Part shown: one piece after another, positions 25,476 to 32,407 of the stretch | Layout of the letters: each line of letters begins with the position of its first letter | How positions within the stretch are numbered: position 1 is the stretch's first letter | Program-made: the position numbers and the translations under genes | The notes under the pieces: model-generated | Database searches by the model: none | Told to the model about the DNA's origin: nothing | The model's input: only the letters and a program-made list of their open reading frames with translations | NCBI RefSeq assembly: GCF_025989125.1 | Contig: NZ_JAPDNR010000001.1 | Coordinates: forward strand, 1,904,301 to 1,968,300 | From: Chitinophaga nivalis | GTDB lineage: Bacteria; Bacteroidota; Bacteroidia; Chitinophagales; Chitinophagaceae | Direction: 5' to 3' | DNA length: 64,000 bases

Positions 25476-26963
25476 ATGCGTAGTATTTTTTCTTTGGTCC
25501 TTTTGATGAGTCTGTGGTTAGGAGTGAGTGCAAGACAACCCGTATTTGATTTTAACAGCCGTTGTGAACAAGCGTATGAAGCCATTATGCAATTACGGCT
25601 GAATGCCGGCAAAGCATTGCTGGAGGCTGAAAAGAAAGAGCATCCTGATAACCTGGCGCCCTATTTTCTGGATAATTACGCAGATTTCTTTCCGCTCTTC
25701 TTTAATGAAGATGCCGCGGAATACTCCCGTAAAAGAGGCCTGCGTTCTTTCCGCCTGAATAAAATGGCTGAAGGTTCTCCTGACTCTCCTTATTATCTTT
25801 ATACACAGGCAGCTATCAAGTTTCAGTGGGCATTGGTTAAAATCAAGTACGACGAAAAATGGGACGCCACCTGGGAAATCCGGAAAGCATATATTATGCT
25901 GAAAGATAACCAGAAACGTTTTCCGGACTTTATGCCCAACTACCTCCTGCTGGGTACCATGCAAACGGTTTTCGGCACCATTCCGGAAGGATACAAGTGG
26001 ATTACCAATATACTGGGACTTAAAGGAAGTATCAAGCAGGGGATGGCCAACGTCAATACGTTCATCGACAGCAATGCGGCAGAGGCGAAAATGTTCCGGG
26101 AAGAATCCTATTATTACTACTGTTACCTGATGTTGTTTATCGTGAACAAACCGGAAGATACCTGGGAGTTCCTGCACCGTAAACAGCTGGATACAAAGAA
26201 TAACTACCTCTTTGCCCTGATGGTGGCCAACCTGGCCCTGAATAACCAGAAAGCCGCCGTGGGATTGAAAGTGCTGGAAGACCGTAACGATACTGCCCAA
26301 TACGCCGATATCCAGTACTATAACTATGTAATGGGGTTATTGAAACTGACGCGGCTCGACAGTGATGCACATGTATACCTGGAGCGGTTTGTCAATAATT
26401 TCAAAGGCCGGTTTTACCTGAAAGAATGTTTACAGCGGTTAAGCTGGTATTATTACCTGGAAGGTAATCAGGCCGCAGCCAATAAGTACCGCGACATGAT
26501 TCTGACCAGAGGAGGAACGGAAACAGATGCCGATAAACAAGCCCTGAAGGAGGCTAAAAGCGGTAAATGGCCCAATTCTTTTTTACTGAGAGTGCGGTTG
26601 CAGAGTGATGGCGGCTACTTTACAGAAGCCCTGAAACTATTACTGACAAAAAAAGCGGCTGATTTTACAGCCATTGAAGATAAACTGGAATATGCCTATC
26701 GCCTGGGCCGTATCTATGATGAAACCGGACAGGATGACAAGGCGATTGCCATGTATGAAGTGACTATTAAAGTGGGAAGCAACCGGCCGGAATATTATGC
26801 TGCCCGTGCTTCCCTGCAAATGGGCTATATTTACGAAAAGCGTCACGATAAAGCCAAAGCTATTCAATGTTACCAGCAATGTCTGGACATGAAAGGCCAT
26901 GATTATAAAAATTCCCTTGACCAGCGGGCCAAAGCAGGCATACAACGTGTAAACGGCCTGTAA
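25476..26963 (+). CDS. Secreted tetratricopeptide-repeat protein
   Basis: 495 residues from the ATG at 25476, which opens a clear signal peptide (MRSIFSLVLLMSLWLGVSARQ). A GTG at 25440 would extend the frame but buries the signal peptide. The body is alpha-helical with TPR-like repeats: AYEAIMQLRLNAGKALLEAEKKE near the start, and a clearer C-terminal pair at about 410-480 (EYAYRLGRIYDETGQDDKAIAMYE, then ASLQMGYIYEKRHDKAKAIQCYQQCL). The middle resembles Bacteroidota proteins annotated only as TPR or DUF3808-like. No catalytic motif is seen. Probably periplasmic; role unknown. recN begins 48 bp later in the same direction. Confidence 0.8.
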   Translation: MRSIFSLVLLMSLWLGVSARQPVFDFNSRCEQAYEAIMQLRLNAGKALLEAEKKEHPDNLAPYFLDNYADFFPLFFNEDAAEYSRKRGLRSFRLNKMAEGSPDSPYYLYTQAAIKFQWALVKIKYDEKWDATWEIRKAYIMLKDNQKRFPDFMPNYLLLGTMQTVFGTIPEGYKWITNILGLKGSIKQGMANVNTFIDSNAAEAKMFREESYYYYCYLMLFIVNKPEDTWEFLHRKQLDTKNNYLFALMVANLALNNQKAAVGLKVLEDRNDTAQYADIQYYNYVMGLLKLTRLDSDAHVYLERFVNNFKGRFYLKECLQRLSWYYYLEGNQAAANKYRDMILTRGGTETDADKQALKEAKSGKWPNSFLLRVRLQSDGGYFTEALKLLLTKKAADFTAIEDKLEYAYRLGRIYDETGQDDKAIAMYEVTIKVGSNRPEYYAARASLQMGYIYEKRHDKAKAIQCYQQCLDMKGHDYKNSLDQRAKAGIQRVNGL

Positions 26964-27011
26964 GCAGTTCCCGGACAGGAGAAGGAGGAATAATTACGAA
27001 TTTCCTTACTT

Positions 27012-28670
27012 ATGTTACAGCGATTAACAATTAAGAATTACGCCATTATTGAACACCTGGATGTTGATTTCTCAGGTAACCTGAACGTGATTACCGGAGA
27101 AACCGGTGCGGGTAAATCCATCCTGTTGGGCGCCCTCTCCCTGATTCTGGGAGAAAGAGCCGATCCGGGTGTGTTGTTCGATAAAACCGGGAAGTGTATT
27201 ATTGAGGGGCTCTTTAAAGTGAAGAAATCGCAGGTGGCTGCGTTTTTTCAGGAGCATGAACTGGACCTGGAAGACCAGCTGATTATCCGCCGGGAAATCA
27301 GTGCTGCCGGCAAATCCAGGGCTTTCGTAAATGATACGCCGGTCAATATTTCGCAGCTGTCTGAACTGAGTACCTATCTGGTAGACCTGCACCAGCAATT
27401 CGATACCCTGGATCTGGGTAATTCAGATTTTCAGCGGGAAGTAATAGATGCACTGGTGAATAAACCTGCTGCCCTGCAACAATATCAGGGTGTTTATCAG
27501 CAGTATGTACAGGTACAGAAACAATACAAACAACTGTCGGATAGCCGCGACAGTGCCAATAAAGAACTGGATTACAACCGTTTCCTGCTGGATGAATTGT
27601 CGGAAGCGGGGTTTGCCCCACATGAAGTGGAAGACCTGGACAATGAACTGCAACTCCTCAGTCACGCGGAAGAAATCAAGAATAGCCTTAACCGGGCCTA
27701 TTTCCAGCTGAAAGAAGATGAGCAGCCTATCCTGCAGCAACTAAAGCAACTACAGTCTTCCCTGCAGGGATTGTCTTCTTTTCATAAAGATATGCCTGGT
27801 GTAGCCGCCCGCTTATTGTCGGCCTATGTGGAACTGCAGGATATTGCAGAAGAAATAGAAAACATTAATGACCAGGTGCAGTATGATGCCCAACGCATAG
27901 AGCTGGTGAATGAACGGCTTACTTTGGGATACCGGTTGTTTAAGAAACACGGGGTGCAACAAACAGATGAGTTGCTGCAGATAAAAGATGCCCTGACCGT
28001 GAAGGTGGAAAGTGTGCTGAACCTGGACGAACAACTCGCTACCCTGGAAAAAGAACAGGCGCAGTTGCAGGAAGGATTGCTGCAAATGGCAGCGGTGCTG
28101 ACGGCTGCCAGACAGGCCGAAGCTACGCCGTTTGAGAAGAAAGTGAATACTCTGCTGGCACAGGTAGGTATGCCTAATGCCCGCTTAAGAGCGGATATTA
28201 TACCCGGTGAATTAAATCCTTTCGGACAGGATACTATTGAATTCCTGTTTGATGCCAATAAGAGCAATCAGTTTGCACCTGTCGGGAAAGTAGCTTCCGG
28301 TGGTGAATTGAGTCGTTTGATGTTGTGTATTAAATCGCTGGTGGCACAATCTGTTGCCTTACCTACGCTTATTTTTGATGAGATAGATACCGGTATTTCC
28401 GGAGAAGCTGCCCGGCAGGTGGGTGTGATCCTGAAAGACCTGGCCAAAGCGCACCAGATCATCTGTATTACGCACCAGCCGCAGATTGCAGGCAAGGCAG
28501 ATGCACATTATTTTGTGTACAAGGATGCGAAGGCAGATAAAGTAACGACCAGTGTACGGTTGTTGTCGCAGGAAGAAAGAGTGAACAAGATTGCGCAGAT
28601 GCTGAGTGGAGAAAAACCAACCGCTGCTGCCCTGGAGAATGCACGGGAGATGCTGGCAGTTGGTATATGA
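27012..28670 (+). CDS. recN: DNA repair protein RecN
   Basis: A 552-residue SMC-like ATPase that acts early in double-strand-break repair. The N-terminal Walker A is GETGAGKS (29-36) after ITG. Two long coiled-coil arms run at about 150-370. The C-terminal half carries the ABC signature ASGGELSRLML and Walker B LIFDEIDTGISGEAA, followed by the H-loop ICITHQPQIAG. The length and all motifs are typical. The gene could be read through from the TPR gene 48 bp upstream; no TAnnTTTG box lies in that gap. A good terminator follows at 28719-28758. Confidence 0.97.
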   Translation: MLQRLTIKNYAIIEHLDVDFSGNLNVITGETGAGKSILLGALSLILGERADPGVLFDKTGKCIIEGLFKVKKSQVAAFFQEHELDLEDQLIIRREISAAGKSRAFVNDTPVNISQLSELSTYLVDLHQQFDTLDLGNSDFQREVIDALVNKPAALQQYQGVYQQYVQVQKQYKQLSDSRDSANKELDYNRFLLDELSEAGFAPHEVEDLDNELQLLSHAEEIKNSLNRAYFQLKEDEQPILQQLKQLQSSLQGLSSFHKDMPGVAARLLSAYVELQDIAEEIENINDQVQYDAQRIELVNERLTLGYRLFKKHGVQQTDELLQIKDALTVKVESVLNLDEQLATLEKEQAQLQEGLLQMAAVLTAARQAEATPFEKKVNTLLAQVGMPNARLRADIIPGELNPFGQDTIEFLFDANKSNQFAPVGKVASGGELSRLMLCIKSLVAQSVALPTLIFDEIDTGISGEAARQVGVILKDLAKAHQIICITHQPQIAGKADAHYFVYKDAKADKVTTSVRLLSQEERVNKIAQMLSGEKPTAAALENAREMLAVGI

Positions 28671-28718
28671 TAACAGGCGGCAGGTGTTTTGCCGCGCCAC
28701 CTACCATATGTAAATGAT

Positions 28719-28758
28719 AAAGCTATCACTGGTCGCCGTACCGGATAGCTTTTTTTTT
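28719..28758 (+). terminator. Terminator after recN
   Basis: AAAGCTATC (28719-28727) pairs with GATAGCTTT (28744-28752), and the T-run continues to 28758. Confidence 0.82.
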
Positions 28759-28771
28759 CAACTATAACGAC

Positions 28772-28779
28772 TATTTTTG
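28772..28779 (+). promoter_or_regulatory. Bacteroidota -7 element (TATTTTTG) for fabI
   Basis: An exact TAnnTTTG match lying between the recN terminator and the fabI ATG at 28801, 21 nt away. Confidence 0.55.
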
Positions 28780-28800
28780 CCGAAATTAATTTTTGACCAA

Positions 28801-29613
28801 ATGGCTCATAACTTATTAAAAGGGAAGAAAGGTATTATCTTCGGCGCACTGGACGATAAGTCTATTGCATGGAGAACTGCACTGCGTTGTGTGGAAGAAG
28901 GCGCTGAAATTGTGCTTACCAATGCTCCTATTGCCCTGCGTATGGGTGAGATCAACAAGCTGGCAGAAACCTGTAAGGCGCCGGTAATTCCTGCCGATGT
29001 AACCAACATGGATGATCTGTCAAACCTGTTTAACAAATCCATGGAACATTTTGGTGGTAAAATCGACTTCGTACTGCATTCTGTGGCGATGGGTATGAAT
29101 ATCCGTAAAGGCAGAAGCTATACTGACCTGGATTACGATTTTAATCATAAAACATTCGATATCTCAGCGATGTCATTGCACCGTGTGCTGCAAACAGCTT
29201 ATAAACTGGATGCACTCAACGAATGGGCATCTGTGATTGCGCTGTCTTATATCGCTGCACAACGTGTATTCCCTGACTACGGTGAAATGGCTGATGCCAA
29301 AGCCCTGTTGGAATCTATTGCCCGCAGCTTCGGTTACCACTATGGTACCCACAGAAAGATCCGTGTGAATACCATTTCTCAGTCTCCGGTTAGAACCACT
29401 GCCGGTGCTGGTGTGAAAGGTTTTGACGGTTTTATCTCCTATGCAGAACATATGAGCCCATTGGGTAATGCTACAGCAGACGAATGTGCCAATTACGCAG
29501 TGGCGCTGTTCTCTGATCTGACCAAAATGGTAACCATGCAGAATCTGTATCATGATGGTGGTTTCTCCTTTACCGGAGTTTCCAAGCCTGTGATTGATCA
29601 GATGGAAAAATAA
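28801..29613 (+). CDS. fabI: Enoyl-ACP reductase FabI (NADH-dependent)
   Basis: 270 residues from the ATG at 28801. A TTG at 28777 is in frame but overlaps the -7 box. It is the last reductive step of each fatty-acid elongation cycle, reducing trans-2-enoyl-ACP. FabI marks: GIIFGALDDKSIAW (cofactor-binding region, 11-24), HSVAMG, and the catalytic pair Tyr160 and Lys167 in RVFPDYGEMADAKALLES, in the Y-x6-K spacing of FabI. The C-terminal GGFSFTGV closes the fold. The biosynthetic operon at 44.9-53.5 kb draws on the same ACP chemistry but is not linked to it. Confidence 0.95.
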   Translation: MAHNLLKGKKGIIFGALDDKSIAWRTALRCVEEGAEIVLTNAPIALRMGEINKLAETCKAPVIPADVTNMDDLSNLFNKSMEHFGGKIDFVLHSVAMGMNIRKGRSYTDLDYDFNHKTFDISAMSLHRVLQTAYKLDALNEWASVIALSYIAAQRVFPDYGEMADAKALLESIARSFGYHYGTHRKIRVNTISQSPVRTTAGAGVKGFDGFISYAEHMSPLGNATADECANYAVALFSDLTKMVTMQNLYHDGGFSFTGVSKPVIDQMEK

Positions 29614-29629
29614 TCATTATCCTCTTTTT

Positions 29630-29689
29630 TTGATACCGGAAGCGGGAAGTTCAACGTGTTGTAAACACACTGCCCGATGCCGGTATCAA
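29630..29689. repeat. Nested inverted repeat after fabI
   Basis: TTGATACCGG (29630-29639) is the exact complement of CCGGTATCAA (29680-29689). Inside it, GTGTT (29656-29660) and AACAC (29664-29668) form a small second hairpin. A run of T precedes rather than follows it, so on the minus strand it could act as a terminator for read-through from the right. Confidence 0.45.
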
Positions 29690-29702
29690 CAGGATACAAA
29701 AT

Positions 29703-29731
29703 AAAAAGCCGCTTCCTCTCAGGAGCGGCTT
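29703..29731 (-). terminator. Terminator of the DUF2795 gene
   Basis: AAGCCGC (29706-29712) with TCCT pairs with AGGA and GCGGCTT (29725-29731), with one bulged T and a 3-nt loop. On the minus strand it is followed by TTTTATTTTG, 56 bp after the stop codon. Confidence 0.75.
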
Positions 29732-29786
29732 AAATGTGTTATCCGGCATGGGATGCCTGGGAGCGCGTGAACAACGAACGTTCTGT

Positions 29787-30008
29787 CTAATATTCGTCCT
29801 CGTTAAAGAAGAAGTCATCCTGCGATGGATAATCAGACCAGATATCTTCAATCCCCTCGTAAATTTCTCCCTCATCCTCCAGCTCCTGAAGGTTCTCGAT
29901 TACTTCGATCGGTGCACCGGAACGAATGGCGTAGTCGATAAGTTCGTCTTTAGTAGCTGGCCATGGAGCGTCCTCCAGGTATGAAGCTAATTCTAATGTC
30001 CAGTACAT
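29787..30008 (-). CDS. DUF2795 domain small protein
   Basis: 73 residues, strongly acidic, matching the DUF2795 family of small helical proteins widespread in Bacteroidota and some other phyla. Visible are the opening MYWTLELASYLEDAPWPATK, then ELIDYAIRSGAP with the conserved helix and glycine, and NLQELEDEGEIYEGIEDIW. The tail FFFNEDEY is acidic and aromatic. No enzyme motif or signal peptide; cytosolic, function unknown. It has its own promoter candidate (TACTTTTG at 30040-30047, minus strand) and terminator, so it is a separate unit between fabI and lolD. Confidence 0.88.
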   Translation of the reverse strand: MYWTLELASYLEDAPWPATKDELIDYAIRSGAPIEVIENLQELEDEGEIYEGIEDIWSDYPSQDDFFFNEDEY

Positions 30009-30039
30009 CTTATTAAAATTTTTATTTTTTAATTTTCCG

Positions 30040-30047
30040 CAAAAGTA
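30040..30047 (-). promoter_or_regulatory. Bacteroidota -7 element (TACTTTTG) for the DUF2795 gene
   Basis: On the minus strand this is an exact TAnnTTTG match, 31 nt upstream of the ATG at 30008. Confidence 0.5.
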
Positions 30048-30108
30048 TTATTTAATTTGAAATAAACAACTTTTACTATTTTATTGGTTAATTACTTTTC
30101 TTTGGGTT

Positions 30109-30786
30109 ATGCTAACCGCTCGCAATGTTACCAAAAATTATTCCAACTTGCCCATCCTGAAGGGAGTTGATATTACTGTCAGTAAAGGTGAAATTGTTAC
30201 TATCGTAGGGTCTTCCGGCGCCGGTAAAAGTACCCTGTTACATATCCTGGGAACGCTGGATACACCCAGCGGAGGGGAGGTTTGGCTGAATGATGTCAAT
30301 CTGACCGGATTGAGCGGCAACGAGCTGGCCGATTTCCGGAACCGTCATATTGGCTTTATTTTCCAGTTTCACCACCTGCTGCCCGAATTCACGGCACTGG
30401 AAAATGTATGTATTCCTGCCTATATAGCGGGTAACCGTCAGCGTCAGGTAAAGGAAAGGGCTATATTTCTGCTGGAAACCCTGGGTTTGAAAGAACGGCT
30501 GGAACATAAGCCCAATGCTTTATCCGGTGGAGAACAACAACGGGTGGCGGTAGCACGTGCCCTCATCAACAATCCCGATGTGGTGATGGCAGATGAGCCT
30601 ACCGGTAACCTCGATTCCCGGAATGCGCGGGAACTGCATAACCTGTTCCTGGAACTGCGGGATAAGCTGCAGCAAACCTTTATCATTGTTACGCATAATG
30701 AAGAACTGGCGCCGCTGAGCAACCGGCAGCTGGTCATGAAAGACGGCCGGATTATCGCCGATGCGGGTCAGTCCCTGATTCAGTAA
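30109..30786 (+). CDS. lolD: ABC transporter ATP-binding protein, LolD-like
   Basis: A 225-residue ATPase of the MacB/LolD family. With LolCE-type permeases it would extract lipoproteins from the inner membrane. Walker A is GSSGAGKS (34-41), the signature is LSGGEQQRV (138-146), Walker B is VVMADEPTGNLD (158-169), and VTHNEEL is the H-loop. The short size and FQFHHLLPEFTALENV are LolD-like. No permease gene is adjacent, and the partner could lie elsewhere. The end overlaps the convergent histone-deacetylase-family gene by 7 bp, so there is no room for a terminator. Confidence 0.85.
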   Translation: MLTARNVTKNYSNLPILKGVDITVSKGEIVTIVGSSGAGKSTLLHILGTLDTPSGGEVWLNDVNLTGLSGNELADFRNRHIGFIFQFHHLLPEFTALENVCIPAYIAGNRQRQVKERAIFLLETLGLKERLEHKPNALSGGEQQRVAVARALINNPDVVMADEPTGNLDSRNARELHNLFLELRDKLQQTFIIVTHNEELAPLSNRQLVMKDGRIIADAGQSLIQ

Positions 30787-31682
30787 CCGTAAATATCCAT
30801 ACCTGCCCGGAAGGTATTACAATGGGCATTCACAATATCTTTGATATGGGTGGCATAACCGCCACCCATGGCTACTGCACAGGGGATGCCTCTTTGCTGC
30901 AGGGCTTGAAATACCAGCTCATCACGCTGCCGGCAACCTGCTGCCGTTACTTTCAGCTTCCCGAATTTATCAGAATCGAGTATATCCACGCCTGACAGAT
31001 AAAATACCAGGTCCGGCTTTACCCGGTCAATGAGTACCGGCAGGGCTGCGGTCAGTTCTACCAGATAAGCATCGGTAGTCATCCCATCCGGCAACGGAAT
31101 ATCCCAGTCGGAAGTTTCTTTGTGGAAAGGATAGTTGTGGGCGCCATGCATACTAAACGTATATACGTTGGCGTTATGAGCGAACAAAGCGGCTGTACCA
31201 TTGCCCTGGTGTACATCCAGGTCTATTACCAGCAACTGTTTTACCTTTTTTTGCTGCAACAGGTAATTGGCGGCAACCCCAAAATCATTCAGCAGGCAGA
31301 AACCCTCGCCGTGATCTGCAAAAGCATGATGCGTGCCGCCGGCAATATTAAACCCGATCCCCTGTTCCAGTGCATGCAGCGCTATGTCAATGGTACCCTG
31401 TGTAATCACAATTTCCCGTTGTGTAAGGGCCGGCGACTGTAAGAATCCGATACGCCGTTGCTCCCGGTCAGACAAGGTTTGTTGTTGCAGCTTATGCCAG
31501 TACTCCCGCGTATGGGTCAGCAGGATAACTTCTTCTGGCGCCGGTTCCGGTGTAAATAACAGGTCTTCCGTAATAATACCTTCCCGCAGCAGCTGGGTGG
31601 CCATCAGTTCATATTTGAGCATCGGAAAACGATGATCGGCCGGCAACGGGTGGGTATAAATATCATGGTAGGCAATCTTCAT
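30780..31682 (-). CDS. Histone deacetylase family (AcuC/HDAC-like) hydrolase
   Basis: A 300-residue zinc amidohydrolase of the arginase/deacetylase fold. Seen: the histidine pair in GGTHHAF (118-119), the zinc ligands in DLDVHQGNGT (D156 and H158), and the third ligand D233 in SGVDILDSD. MGGGY near the C-terminus supplies the region of the catalytic tyrosine. Bacterial members remove acetyl groups from lysines, acetylpolyamines or other small amides; the substrate is unknown. It is the last gene of a minus-strand series: helicase, 33 bp, PdeM, 35 bp, this gene. That places a deacetylase in what is otherwise a DNA-repair operon. It overlaps lolD by 7 bp. Confidence 0.9.
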   Translation of the reverse strand: MKIAYHDIYTHPLPADHRFPMLKYELMATQLLREGIITEDLLFTPEPAPEEVILLTHTREYWHKLQQQTLSDREQRRIGFLQSPALTQREIVITQGTIDIALHALEQGIGFNIAGGTHHAFADHGEGFCLLNDFGVAANYLLQQKKVKQLLVIDLDVHQGNGTAALFAHNANVYTFSMHGAHNYPFHKETSDWDIPLPDGMTTDAYLVELTAALPVLIDRVKPDLVFYLSGVDILDSDKFGKLKVTAAGCRQRDELVFQALQQRGIPCAVAMGGGYATHIKDIVNAHCNTFRAGMDIYGY

Positions 31683-31717
31683 AAAAAATATACAGTCATC
31701 TTCCTGAATAAATACGC

Positions 31718-32374
31718 TTATTGTACCCGGATAATCGATTTTTCGGCGATTACAAACACGGGCTCCCCCGGTAAAGGGTCAAGGGTGGCCAGGCCGGTAA
31801 AGTGTCCGAATGCGGGTAAAATGCCGCAATGCCGGCCAAAATAAAAGCAGGGTAAACGCAGCCGTTGTCTGGCGGCGCCGGCCATCACCACACCCGGATG
31901 CAGGTGGCCGGAAAAAGTATACCGGTAGCCGTTACTGTCTTCACATGGTTCATGCATGAAATGGATGTCATGGATGGTCAGCGATGGATGGGTATGTATC
32001 TCCAGCCGGGTATATATTTCCTCCGGCATAATGTCATGATTGCCTTTCACCAGATCGATACGGATGTGAGGAAACTGTTGCCGCCAGATCCGGAAATACT
32101 GTACTTCACTGTTTTCCTGGCTATGAAACATATCTCCGACAATGATAATACGGGCGGGCGTATACCGGGTAATCAGCTGTTGCAGACGGAACAGGTCTTC
32201 CTGTACCATCCCGGCCGGTACGGCAATACCGGCTTTCCGGAAATGCGTTGCTTTCCCCAGATGCAGATCTGAAAGGATAAAAGTGTTGGCTTCTTCCCAA
32301 AAAATCACCCGTTCGGGCAACAGGTGCCAGTGTTGTTCCTGAAAGTAAAATATTTCCCCTGTCACTGTCTCCAC
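31718..32374 (-). CDS. pdeM: Ligase-associated DNA damage response endonuclease PdeM
   Basis: A 218-residue calcineurin-like metallophosphoesterase of the PdeM group, which typically sits with an ATP-dependent DNA ligase, an exonuclease and an Lhr-like helicase. The metal-binding motifs are in order: SDLHLGK, GDMFHS, KGNHD, and FSGHLHPG near the C-terminus. The FGRHCGILPAFGHFTG segment is the family's characteristic tail. It follows the helicase gene by 33 bp. The ligase and exonuclease genes of the usual set are not next to it. It probably nicks or processes DNA in repair; activity is inferred from the family. Confidence 0.92.
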   Translation of the reverse strand: METVTGEIFYFQEQHWHLLPERVIFWEEANTFILSDLHLGKATHFRKAGIAVPAGMVQEDLFRLQQLITRYTPARIIIVGDMFHSQENSEVQYFRIWRQQFPHIRIDLVKGNHDIMPEEIYTRLEIHTHPSLTIHDIHFMHEPCEDSNGYRYTFSGHLHPGVVMAGAARQRLRLPCFYFGRHCGILPAFGHFTGLATLDPLPGEPVFVIAEKSIIRVQ

Positions 32375-32407
32375 AGATTTTTAACTGCGATGCAAATTAT
32401 TACTTTC

